Shown piece by piece: positions 51,401 to 59,443 of a DNA stretch of 64,000 nt. The stretch lies in assembly GCF_014633365.1 (NCBI RefSeq), contig NC_068339.1, positions 12,857,925 through 12,921,924 of the forward strand, in the 5' to 3' direction. The translations under genes were made by a program, and so were the position numbers. Under the pieces are notes generated by a model. It was not told where the DNA came from. It made no database searches and saw nothing but the letters and a program-made list of their open reading frames with translations. Each line of letters starts with the position of its first letter. Positions within the stretch are counted from its first letter, which is position 1. This DNA comes from Diospyros lotus. Taxonomy: Eukaryota > Streptophyta > Magnoliopsida > Ericales > Ebenaceae.

Positions 51401-52129
51401 CAAATAGAACAGAAAGTTACAGGATAAGTAACCATGTCAGCAACAACCGACAAGTTCACCTGATGTAAGTTAGTAATGGGTTCCTCTAATCAAACCAGTC
51501 ATCCATAAATAAGCAGAGCCAAAATTAGAACAGACTTCTAGGGAAACGCTTTACAATAAACGTCAACTATCAGTCCATCTTGACTAGACCCTACACTAAC
51601 ACTGTGTTTGGTTACCAAAAAAATAAAAAAGCATAAACAAAAGAATAAAAACGGAAACTTTAATTCTATGCTTCCGCTTGTGCTTTCCCAAAGCACGAAC
51701 AGCTCCAGTCCATTACTCCAGGTAGTTGGCATGAAGTATAGTTGAATACAAGGACCTTCCGATTATTTAATACGCATATATATAGGGGAAGAGAGAGAGA
51801 GACACACGCTTCACGTCACTGCACCTTTCACTAACGGTTGGTTCAGTTGAAGTCTATCTTGTTATATAGATTGACATAAAGTTAGTTATGCAAGGGCAGT
51901 CCAAAATAAACTTTGATTCAGAGGGATTCCACATGTGCTCTGTTCTATTTTCCTCCGTTTTCTCGGGAAACAAACAGCGCTTGTGTGATATCAGGAGGGA
52001 GAGAGAGAGAGAGAGAGAGAAGATACCTTCGCAGGCGGCTTCAAGGAGAGGCGAAGCGTCGGCCCAGATGGTCTGGCTCCCGGACGGAATAGGTGATGGA
52101 TTTATCGACCCTTCAACATTCTCTGCCAT
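18312..52129 (-). CDS. NAA35: NatC auxiliary subunit NAA35 / MAK10
   Basis: Sixteen coding exons: 52129-52027, 51390-51323, 50161-50006, 49929-49762, 39892-39742, 37713-37634, 33526-33254, 33173-33030, 26899-26765, 26487-26389, 23114-23058, 21021-20817, 20376-20258, 19937-19869, 18721-18623, 18551-18312. They total 2166 nt, join in phase without a stop and encode 721 aa, close to the usual plant length. All introns are GT-AG. The N-terminal Mak10 region (about 20-190) carries the signature MDPKMDSG at 59-66. Later blocks include [11 protein letters not shown], a basic KRKGKKKK (548-555) and a conserved end [10 protein letters not shown]. NatC (catalytic NAA30 plus NAA35 and NAA38) acetylates nascent N-termini starting Met-Leu/Ile/Phe/Trp at the ribosome; NAA35 is the scaffold. 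Introns reach 9.9 kb through transposon insertion. The start MAENVEGS lies in an AAATGGC context. Confidence 0.95.
18804..19469. mobile_element. Mutator-like non-autonomous element
   Basis: Lies in NAA35 intron 14 (18722-19868). The long imperfect inverted ends pair GAGTAAATTATGCACTCC with, from the right, GGGTAAAGTACACCATGC; similarity continues for tens of bases through CTGAGGTTT. The flanks are 9-bp duplications TATTTCAAT and TATTTTAAT (18795-18803, 19470-19478), one mismatch, the Mutator size. The 666-bp body has no transposase but carries a 77-codon open frame that could be captured sequence; I do not recognise it. Confidence 0.7.
20110..20165 (-). mobile_element. Short RTE LINE 3' tail
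   Basis: Within NAA35 intron 13. On the minus strand it reads the RTE 3' tail, with CCCCACATAGTAGGATAGAG-like sequence. Only the last ~55 bp are present. Confidence 0.55.
21022..23057 (-). other. NAA35 intron 11
   Basis: 2036-bp intron. Apart from the RTE LINE fragment at 21500-21790 it holds no identifiable feature; its open frames are random. Confidence 0.7.
21500..21790 (-). mobile_element. RTE LINE 3' fragment
   Basis: The minus strand reads [22 protein letters not shown], the RTE C-terminus, preceded by a decayed equivalent of the MC-H-RKDKIRN block near 21760. It ends in a (TGG)n-like run instead of the usual tail. Confidence 0.7.
23115..26388 (-). other. NAA35 intron 10
   Basis: 3274-bp intron containing the hAT element at 25276-26047. 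The stretch 23115-25267 is AT-rich with a short (AC)n run near 24566; no gene or identifiable element was seen. Confidence 0.7.
25276..26047. mobile_element. hAT-like MITE with GC-rich ends
   Basis: Perfect 19-bp inverted ends TAGAGATGTCAAAAGGGCC, flanked by 8-bp duplications GTCGAGCC and GTCAAGCC (25268-25275, 26048-26055), one mismatch. The 8-bp size indicates hAT. Each end is followed by about 170 bp rich in GGGCC/GGCCC repeats, and the ~360-bp core is very AT-rich. There is no transposase frame; the open frames at its ends are compositional. Confidence 0.85.
26567..26581. repeat. Poly-C tract
   Basis: Fifteen consecutive C in the intron next to NAA35 exon 10. Confidence 0.9.
27359..27393. 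repeat. Poly-T followed by poly-G
   Basis: Twenty-one T directly followed by 14 G. Such junctions are prone to sequencing and assembly error. Confidence 0.9.
28079..28990. mobile_element. Cluster of RTE LINE 3' fragments
   Basis: Three pieces. The minus strand at 28079-28480 reads a decayed RTE C-terminus ([29 protein letters not shown]). The plus strand at 28510-28580 carries the RTE tail CCCCACATAGTGGGATAAAG followed by (TTG)n. The minus strand at 28775-28990 repeats part of the C-terminal region. None has an intact reverse transcriptase. Confidence 0.75.
29880..30480 (-). mobile_element. L1-type LINE 3' fragment (zf-RVT region)
   Basis: The decayed minus-strand translation shows the plant L1 order: a [19 protein letters not shown] zf-RVT start, [12 protein letters not shown] (matching the family's C-x-DHLLLHC block), then [12 protein letters not shown], matching W-RERNRRTFE at the end of ORF2. 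Several stops and frameshifts break it. Confidence 0.65.
31155..31419. mobile_element. Harbinger/Tourist-like MITE
   Basis: Inverted ends GGCCCCATTCAATTTTAGAA and, from the right, GGCCTCTTCAGTTATAGAA. The flanks are TTA (31152-31154, 31420-31422). At 265 bp with no coding capacity it is a typical MITE. Confidence 0.75.
31516..31730 (-). repeat. Mini-Copia 3' LTR
   Basis: 215 bp. It lacks 24- and 27-bp segments present in the other LTR. The 27-bp gap is bounded by a short TTTAAACT-like direct repeat, as expected for a slippage deletion. Confidence 0.8.
32367..32632 (-). repeat. Mini-Copia 5' LTR
   Basis: 266 bp. Its first base (minus strand) is C where the 3' LTR has T, so the 5' TG terminus has decayed. 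Confidence 0.8.
33527..37633 (-). other. NAA35 intron 6 (4.1 kb)
   Basis: Contains one solo LTR (34695-35096). The segment 35520-35900 has purine-rich and TATA-like sequence suggestive of another old LTR, but no ends were found. The rest (33527-34689, 35102-35519, 35901-37633) holds nothing identifiable. Confidence 0.65.
34695..35096 (-). mobile_element. Solo LTR, 402 bp
   Basis: The minus strand reads TGTTGCGACCAGG to GGTCCTCACA, with perfect 5-bp duplications CCTTT (34690-34694, 35097-35101). No internal domain is adjacent. Confidence 0.85.
37919..38430 (-). mobile_element. L1 LINE 3' end with poly-A tail
   Basis: The minus strand shows a decayed [21 protein letters not shown] block, matching W-RERN-R-FEDRE of plant L1 ORF2, then a [19 protein letters not shown] block. 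It ends in an A-rich tail (T-rich at 37919-37939 on the plus strand). The upstream boundary is approximate. Confidence 0.6.
38470..38640 (-). mobile_element. Au-like SINE
   Basis: On the minus strand: a B box GGGTTCGAGTTCTGGAAGCA near 38590, then CTCTTTGCAGAAAAGCAAGG, and a 3' block GGGAGCCTTGTGCATTGCAG, the order seen in plant Au SINEs. It is better preserved than the copy at 2524. Confidence 0.75.
39258..39400 (-). mobile_element. SINE-like fragment with poly-A tail
   Basis: Reading the minus strand, GGTGCGCACCTGAAGG and GAGTTCCTCATTTTATC precede a tail of about 25 A (T-run near 39260-39283 on plus). This resembles a widespread plant SINE 3' end. It abuts the truncated exon-5 copy at 39401. 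Confidence 0.5.
39401..39840 (-). repeat. 180-bp tandem duplication of NAA35 exon 5 end
   Basis: The unit starts at 39401, 39581 and 39761 with exact 180-bp spacing; the third copy is partial and is the functional exon. Each full unit holds 99 nt of exon-5 coding sequence and 81 nt of intron including the donor AAG|GTAGTT. Copy 2 keeps a donor at 39562/39561; copy 1 is cut before its donor. By eye copies 1 and 2 differ at about three positions. Confidence 0.95.
40243..40568 (+). repeat. Copia 5' LTR
   Basis: 326 bp, TG...CA. Ends directly before the primer-binding site. Confidence 0.95.
40569..40581 (+). other. Copia primer-binding site
   Basis: TGGTATCAAAGCC, matching the 3' end of plant initiator-Met tRNA with one change, immediately after the LTR. 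Confidence 0.9.
40644..45568 (+). pseudogene. Copia gag-pol polyprotein, disrupted
   Basis: The ATG at 40644 opens gag, which is interrupted by the nested LTR and resumes at about 41288. A CX2CX4HX4C zinc knuckle lies at 42000-42041. A protease motif DTSA is at 42314-42325. GAG-pre-integrase and integrase core follow (about 42600-43250, [16 protein letters not shown]). RT runs about 44090-44900 with its YVDD active site intact at 44667-44678. RNase H lies at about 45160-45568. In-frame stops occur at 41330, 41462, 41522, 42977 and 44391, among others. Frameshifts lie near 43160 and 45080. Confidence 0.9.
40738..41287 (+). mobile_element. Solo LTR nested in Copia gag
   Basis: A 550-bp TGTTAG...GTTAACA sequence with 5-bp duplications CCAAT (40732-40736, 41288-41292; one extra T at the left junction). 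It has a TATA box CTATAAATAGGG near 40895. Its sequence is unrelated to the host element's LTRs. Gag similarity stops and restarts at its ends. Confidence 0.8.
45628..45638 (+). other. Copia polypurine tract
   Basis: TTGAGGGAGAG immediately before the 3' LTR, the plus-strand primer position. Confidence 0.85.
45639..45964 (+). repeat. Copia 3' LTR
   Basis: 326 bp, same length as the 5' LTR and followed by the TAGAC duplication. Confidence 0.95.
46560..49385 (-). mobile_element. L1-type LINE ORF2 fragment
   Basis: The minus strand reads decayed RT blocks in order: [11 protein letters not shown] (near 49130), [20 protein letters not shown] then AFSRVI (48900-48990), and [13 protein letters not shown] (near 48780), where the catalytic YADD is YAYD. 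Further downstream a weak zf-RVT-like region ends near 46800. Many stops are present. A hAT MITE (47634-48243) interrupts it. The limits are approximate. Confidence 0.75.
47634..48243. mobile_element. hAT-like MITE inserted in L1
   Basis: The ends CAAGGATGGTAATGGG and, from the right, TAGGGATGGTAAAGGGG are inverted. The 8-bp flanks AATATTTT and AATAGTTT (47626-47633, 48244-48251) differ at one base. The 610-bp body repeats GGGTAT/ATACCC near both ends. No transposase is present. Confidence 0.7.
50162..51322 (-). other. NAA35 intron 2
   Basis: 1161-bp intron with poly-A runs (near 50434) and no identifiable element. Confidence 0.7.
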
Positions 52130-52153
52130 TTCTTCAAACTTTCTAAGCCTTCA

Positions 52154-52155
<2 letters not shown>

Positions 52156-52191
<36 letters not shown>
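52156..52191 (-). promoter_or_regulatory. GA repeat in NAA35 5' leader
   Basis: A (CT)n run on the plus strand, (GA)n on the gene strand, 27-62 bp upstream of the NAA35 start codon. A second, opposite tract at 51998-52021 gives a CT-rich start to intron 1. Possible GAGA/BPC-type binding site; the role is inferred. Confidence 0.5.
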
Positions 52192-52195
<4 letters not shown>

Positions 52196-54665
52196 CTCTT
52201 CTCCTTCGCTCGCTATACAGTTTGATTCGATTCTTATTGGCCGTTCAGCCGATTCTGCAGAAAGCTTTCTCTTTTGACTACACTGTCGCGGAGAGAATTC
52301 CGAATTTCCGAGACGAACAAGGGTCTAACGAGGGTTTGATGATTTCGGGTTTGGTGGAGACCAAGACCGGCCGGGTCGGGTCCGGGGGTTTCCATGATAA
52401 CAAAAAATCGTTTACAGTTTATATTCGAGTTTAGAAAGATCAAGAGAATTTATCACATTATCAGGGGAACATTTAATAACAAGAATGAGTAAATTTTATT
52501 TGATATTTTTGAGATTTGAGATAATTATAAAAATTATTACCAATGTTTAAGGAAATATAATGATTAATCTTGAACTTTAGTATCATGTTGTAATTTTTTC
52601 GCTTACTATTAGTTAACTCCAACTAAATAATCATGAATAACCAAAAATCTCATATATTTAAAAGGTTTCCTTCTATCTTTATTTTTTTCTTTCACTTATC
52701 TCTCCTCTCTCGAAACCTATTATCTCGCAAATAATTTGTTATCATGACCAACCATTTTCGCTTTATTTTGACATTAGTATTTTTTGTTTTTATTATTATT
52801 TTTATTTAAATCATATCAATACAACTATTGTAGTCATGGATCAATTGTCTTTGCTTTATTTTGGTATTGGTCTTGGTCTTTTTCTTTTTATTCACAAATC
52901 ATTTATCAATGTCGTCCAAACCTATTAAGATTCATACTTTAAGAGTCCGACGAGAATTTTCAAATAGTTTGAACTGAAACTCTTATTATATCTAGGTTCA
53001 AACCCAATTAAAATCTCTTTATTTTTCCTTCTCTTATTAGTAGACTTGTAATAAACTCTATCATGAAACATAATTTTGTGATTCACTAACAAATTTGTAA
53101 TGAATCACAAATGTTGATTTGCTATAACAGTTTATCACAAATTTATGTTCCACGCTATCATAAATTTAAAAGTTAATTGTAGTAATAAATTCCAAATAAG
53201 AGTTTATCCCCTTCCTTTCTTATAACAATGGTCGTTACTCACAATAATCACTGTTTTTCTTTAAAAAATTTGAGAGGGAGGGGAGAAAGAATAAAAAATA
53301 AAATAGTTTTTTGTATTTTGTTTAATAGCATGAGATGTTATTGCTATTTTTCTAACATTAAGAGTGATTCTTGCAAATTTTTTAAACATTATAGGTGTTT
53401 TTTGGCAATTTATTTACAAAAATCAAAAGTAAATTAAATTTATCAAATAAAATATTACTTTTTATTTGAAACTTGAAAAGAACAGTAAAATTAAAACTAA
53501 AAGGACAAAACAAAATAAGATCCTTCTGAAAGCCTTTCAAGTCATATCTATTTCATTAGAATAATATGATAATTTTTAATTTCATCTCTTTCAAATAATG
53601 ACATTGTTCTTCTATAATTTATATAAAAATTGAAGGTCTCTTTAGTTGTAGAAAATACTTTTTAATTTTTTAACTTCAATTTCTGTAAATTCGAGAACAT
53701 TTGATAAAATTAAAATTCTAATTTCCTATTAAACGATTAATCTCCAATTAAAAAACATAATTGGGGGTATGCTTTAATGACTATGAATGATATTTTAATG
53801 ATACATTGAATATATTTTTTTTTAGAGGAAAAGGCAAACAAATGTTGACCATGATTAAGAGCTTGTAATTTAACTTTTACTCATTTTATGAGATTAAATT
53901 ACATCACTTGCTCTAAATGTAAGTATAGATTAGGTCATTAATAAATAATCTCAATAATTATCTATAAAGATATTATTTATAACTCTTATTTTAATACAAT
54001 AGTTAATTGTTCAAATTTTATATAAAACACGATACTTAAATCCAATGCTCTTACTCTGTACTCTTTTGGGGTTAATTTTTATTAATTTACTAATTTAAAG
54101 ACTTAACTCAACGTGTTTAATGTAAATAATTTTGACTTGTTTTATTTTATTTTATTTTTTATTTCATTTCTCTTTTCTACCATAAATTGAGTTGTCAAAC
54201 TTCAACGTCCCTGCTCGTGAAGTCATTCCTCTAACAATTCTCTTTTTCTTGACACTACTAGTCGATATGAAAATGTGAAAGTATTTATTTTTTTGGAATG
54301 TAAGAGAGCTAAGAAAATTAATTTTGAGTATTCAATGTTAGATTTATTGAGATCAGAGAAACATTTAAATGCAAATACATTGAATTACTTTTTAAAAGAG
54401 GAAAATATAGTTCGCGTGCTTCAAATTTAGTGAAAATATAAATTGTATATTTGAAATCTATATGATCCTCGCTTTAACAATTAAAACTTTTAGTACTTTG
54501 TCCCTACAATTACATAACAAGAGTTAAAACTTTTTAAAATTCCTAAAATGCCATTCCTCTCAACTTTTTCTTTTATTCTCTCCCTCGACCACACGCTCTA
54601 ATGGCAAAGACAAAGTTATTTCTTTATTACCTTTTTCTCCTTTTCTCTCGTAGATTGTATCTCGC
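52192..54665. other. AT-rich intergenic region
   Basis: NAA35 promoter side, then about 2.3 kb of AT-rich sequence without gene-like frames. A segment near 53630-53760 (TCTCTTTAGTTGTAGAAAAT) resembles the end of the MITE at 31155, but no second end was found. Confidence 0.6.
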
Positions 54666-54669
54666 TCAT

Positions 54670-56472
54670 CTTTTTTTTTTTTTTAGCCAACTTATTCATA
54701 TTAATTAGGTTTTGATAATTAACAAAAATATTGTTATGATATAAATATTTTCTGTAAAAAATAAATTTATTTTGAATTAAAAGAGATTTATTTTTATACA
54801 TATTTTTTTGTTTTAATCATTTATGTCTCAAAAGTTTATATTTAAATTTTTAAATTTTAAATTAAAGGATAATTATTTTTAAACATGTTTTCTATTGCTC
54901 ATACAAAAAGTAAATTTATTTTGAATTAAAGAAGATTATTTTTAAATATATTTTTTTGTTTTAATAATTTATATCTCAAAAATTTATATTTGAATTTTTA
55001 AATCTTAATTTCTCATGTAAAAAATAAATTTATTTTAAATTAAATGTGAGACATATTTTCTTATTGTTTGAGAAAACTTAAACATTTTTTGAATTGTAAA
55101 CTTCATATTAACCATTTCTTTAATCACTAAAATGCTTATAAATACCCCCAAACTTATTTTTTGAGTATCCAAGTACTTCCATTGTATATCTAAAGTACCA
55201 AAAAGCTCTCAAACGCTCTCAAGTAAAGCATCCAAACAATCAAAGGTTCTCAAAATATTATTGCACATTCACCGAAGAGCCACAAGACAATAGGAGAAAA
55301 AAATTTCAAATCTTATACGACAAATCTGAACTTCTCCATTTGAGTTTATAAATTTATTTATTTATTTAAATATTATTACTTTGTATAATTTATTCTTAAT
55401 TGCTTATTTGTGTCATAGTGTGGACAAATTATTTGTAATATTTAAATTACTATTGTAGATTGTATAGGTTTCCTATAACCATTAAAATATAGGTGAATTT
55501 TGAATTAAAAGAGATTATTTTTAAACATGTTTTCTTGTTTTAATCATTTATGTCTCAAAAGTTTATATTTGAATTTTTAAATCTTGTTTTTTCATACAAA
55601 AAGTAAATTTATTTTGAATTAAATGTAAGACATATTTTCTTATTGTTTGAGAAAATCTAAATATTTTTTGAATTTTAAACTTCATATTAACAATTTCTTT
55701 AGTGGCTAAAATGCTTATAAATACCCCCCAAACTCATTTTTTTAGTATCCAAATACTTCCATTGCATATCCAAAGCACCTAAAAGCTCTCAAACGTTCTC
55801 AAGTAAAGCATCTAAGCAATCCAAGACTCTCGAAATATTATTGCACATTCACCGAAGAGCCACAAGGCAAGAGGAGAAAAGTTTTTTAAATCTTTTACGA
55901 CAAATCTGAACTTTTCAATTTGAGTTTATAAATTTATTTATTTATTTAAATATTATTGCCTTGTATAATTTGTTTTTAATTGCTTATTTATGTCAAAGTG
56001 TGGACAAATTATGTGTAACATTTAAATTACTATTGTGAATTGTATAGGTTTCCTATAACCATTAAAATCTAAGTGAATTTAGTTTTCAAGGTAAGTTAGG
56101 AAGAAAATCTTGGTGTAGTGGTTACCTAAAACCCGTTGTAATTTAGATGTGTATCTAGTTTACAATGTGAGTTAATGTGAAAATCTTGGTAAAATTATTT
56201 TAGTGGAACCCTAATGGTGATTAGACCTTGAAATAGTGGATTAAGTGTGTGTGAAGACACTAAATCACTATAAATTGTATTGTGCCCCATTGTATTTATT
56301 TTTGTTATATCTTGTGACTTACATTTATTATTAATCTCAAATATAATTTATTATATTTATCAAATATATAATTTTTAATAAAATAATTAATCAATAATAT
56401 TTATTAAAATTAAAAAAAAAATAATCACTCAATTCACCGCATCTTCAGTGACCATACCCTAAGGGACCAACA
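54670..56472 (+). mobile_element. Degenerate LTR with internal tandem duplications
   Basis: Shares with the solo LTR at 57106 the blocks AGCCAACTTATTCATATTAA / TTTTGATAATTAACAAA at its start, a TATAAATACCCCC promoter-like box, and the end CCATACCCTAAGGGACCAACA-like. The central block, with the TATA box and the following ~350 bp, occurs twice (about 55060-55500 and 55610-56090), so the element is longer than its relative. No target duplication could be fixed at the left end. Confidence 0.6.
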
Positions 56473-57100
56473 TTTATCTTCCTCAATCATTCTCTCTTAT
56501 TGTCTCGAGTGATTGAGGTTTGGTTGTGGCTTTTTAAGAATTAAGATACATACGTCGTCCACAATTGCAAGAAGAATTATTAACCATTTGCATCATCGCA
56601 AAAATAAATCATTGACCATTATTACATCACTAGGAGAAAAAATTCCCCACCTATTATTTTTATTGATGATGAATAAATAAAAGAAATCTTATCGTATGAA
56701 CCATGGCTGAACTAGATAAAGTAACACAAGTGTTGGTTCTTCAATTTCGGTGGTTTTGCAAAAGCTAGTCTTAAAGTCTACACTAGTGGTGGATAAAGAG
56801 ATCTTATTGGTTATACCAATTCGGTGATAGAAAATGAGAATCTCTTTATTGTTCGCTTAATTTTCTCATGATATCTTATTCTTTGTGAAACTTTGCAGTA
56901 GCAAGGATCTCTTTTCTAAGTAATAATTGTTTTTATTTATCAACAATGGTGAGATCACACATAAGGATGCAATAAGGGGGACCCTCTGTCGTAATTGTTG
57001 TATACCATTATTGGTTATAATTTGGAATGTTTTATTCTTTGTGAAACTTTATAGTAGCAAGGAATCTCTTTTCTGATTTCAATAACAGTGGTTTTTATTT
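56473..57100. repeat. 156-bp-period repeat and flanking non-coding DNA
   Basis: The sequence GTGAAACTTT...AACAATGGTGAGATCACAC recurs with a period of 156 bp (at 56885 and 57041) and continues after the solo LTR (58479). The rest is non-coding. Confidence 0.75.
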
Positions 57101-57105
57101 ATCAA

Positions 57106-58377
57106 TATTGAGCCAACTTGCTCATATTAATTAAGTTTTGATAATTAATAAAAAGAGAATTTTTAATATACAAATTATAGTATTTTTGGTGATTAACAAA
57201 AAGAGTATTTTTTTAAATATATTAATTATAGTTCTTAATTATTTTTTATTAATTTATAAAATATTTTTTTCATAGCATACGTGTTACCAAAAATATTATT
57301 TTCTGTTACAAATATTTTAAATATTTTTTAAATTAATTTATAAAATATTTTCATAGCATATGCATTATTAAAACTATTTTTTAAATATATTTTTAAGATT
57401 AATTTATTAAATATTTTTGTTTGTATTATCAAAAATATTATTTTAGATTAATTTATATAATATTTTTGTAGATATGTAACTAAAAAATAATTTTAACAAC
57501 TATGTGAACTTCCATAGTTTGATCCCACAACCTCAAACTAACCAAAACTTTCCCTTACCAGCTGATCTACAAGTTTTTTTTGATATTTAAGTGCACATAT
57601 TAATTTTAAGTTATACTAAGTTTTTTTGCTATAACGGTCAGATTTTCGATCATTGAAAAAGTGCACAAAATGACTATAAATACCCCTCAAACTTATTTTG
57701 TCAGTATCCAAGTGCTTCAATTGGATATTCAAAGCACCCAAAAGCTCTCAAATGCTCTCAAGCAAAACATTCAAGCAATTTGAGGCTCTCGAAGCATTAT
57801 TGCACATCCACCGAAAAGTCACAAGGCAAGAGAATAAAAGTTCTTCAAGTCTTCTAGGACAAATCCGAACTTCTCCATTTGAGATTACAAATTTATTTAT
57901 TTATTTAAATATTATTACTTTGTATAATTTATTTGTAATTGCTTATTTGTGTTCAAGTGTTAACAAATTATTTGTAACATTTAAATTACTATTGTGAATT
58001 GTATATGTTTCTTAGAACCATTAAAATTTAGGTAAATCTAATTTTCAATGTAAGTTAGGAAGAAAACATTGGTGTAGTGGTTGCCTAGAACCCATTGTAA
58101 TCTAGATATGTATATAGTTTCTAAGGTGAGTTAGTGTGAAAATCTTTGTAATTTTGATTTAGTAGAACCTCAATGGTGGTTAGACATTGGGAGAGTGGAT
58201 TAGATGTGTGTGAAAACACTGAACCACTATAAATTGTGTTGTGTTTCATATTATTTATTCTTATTATATTTTGTGGCTTGTATTAATTATTAATTATTAA
58301 TATTAATTAAAAGGGAAAACAAATTTAATCACTCAATTCACTCATTTCTTGAGTGGCCATACCTTAAGAGACTAACA
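57106..58377 (+). mobile_element. Solo LTR, 1272 bp
   Basis: Begins TATTGAGCCAAC (the expected TG has become TA) and ends GAGACTAACA, with perfect 5-bp duplications ATCAA (57101-57105, 58378-58382). It has a TATA-like TATAAATACCCC near 57675. It interrupts the 156-bp-period repeat, whose sequence resumes exactly after it. Confidence 0.8.
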
Positions 58378-58699
58378 ATCAACAATGGAGATCACACATA
58401 AGGATGCAATAAGGGGGACCTTCTATCGTAATTGTTGCATAGCATTGTTGGTTATAATTTGGAATGTCTTATTCTTTGTGAAACTTTACGATAGCTAGGA
58501 ATCTTTTTCCTGATTTCAATAATAGTGGTTTTTATTTATCAACAATGGTAAGATCACATATGATGATGCAATAAAGATGACTCTTTATCGTAGTTATTAA
58601 ATAGAAAATACTCATATATCTATGCCTGTGTATATTAGATGTGAAAAATTGTTAACACATGTTTAAATATGTTAAATATATGTATAGGAATATCAATTT
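58378..58699. other. Continuation of the 156-bp-period repeat
   Basis: One further unit of the repeat seen at 56885-57100, then a short AT-rich stretch without features. Confidence 0.7.
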
Positions 58700-59443
58700 T
58701 AAATAATTACGTCAAGTAATATTAGATATTTGTTGATCCTTTTTACCTCTCTTATGTTTGGCAAAACTAAGTGTATATAAAGATATGCCAGGCAAATAGC
58801 TCCTCATACATATGTACCGATCACATTCAAGTCGTCCAACAATGTTATATAGCCTACTGAAATCAATTTACCACTATTGTCAATGAATAATGTACAACAT
58901 AATAAATATAACAAATATGCCATACTAGCATGGTTGATCTATTCGTTATAAGCTAAAATTGGTACATTCATGAACATTTTCTTAAATCAATCAACTTTAC
59001 ATATGGTCTCTGTGTCTCCTCCATCTATCTGACAACCACAACTACTAACACTTCAAGTGAACAACACAACAAGGTCATGTGCTTAATTAGATGTCAAATA
59101 GGGGACATATATAGGAGTTCTAGTTACTGATATCTCAAGTGTAGTATCAACATGATCCAACGTTATCGTCATCTCACCAAACGGTAAATGAAAGATGTTA
59201 GTCTCGAGCAAAAAAAAAATTCATAATCAATTTCTTAATGAAACTTACCTCTCCAATGCATATCCCAATAGCAACGTGGTTTTTAAAGCTCTTAAACATG
59301 GATGGATCTTTAGGGCCTTCAAGAAATGGTCCAGAAAAATTGTCTTCCAATGAATACTTAGGAGCACTAGTAGAGGACTCCTCACTTGCTTGTGTTGATT
59401 GTGAGCTAGAAGTAGGTACAGATGGTTGTCCAGGAACGTGTGT

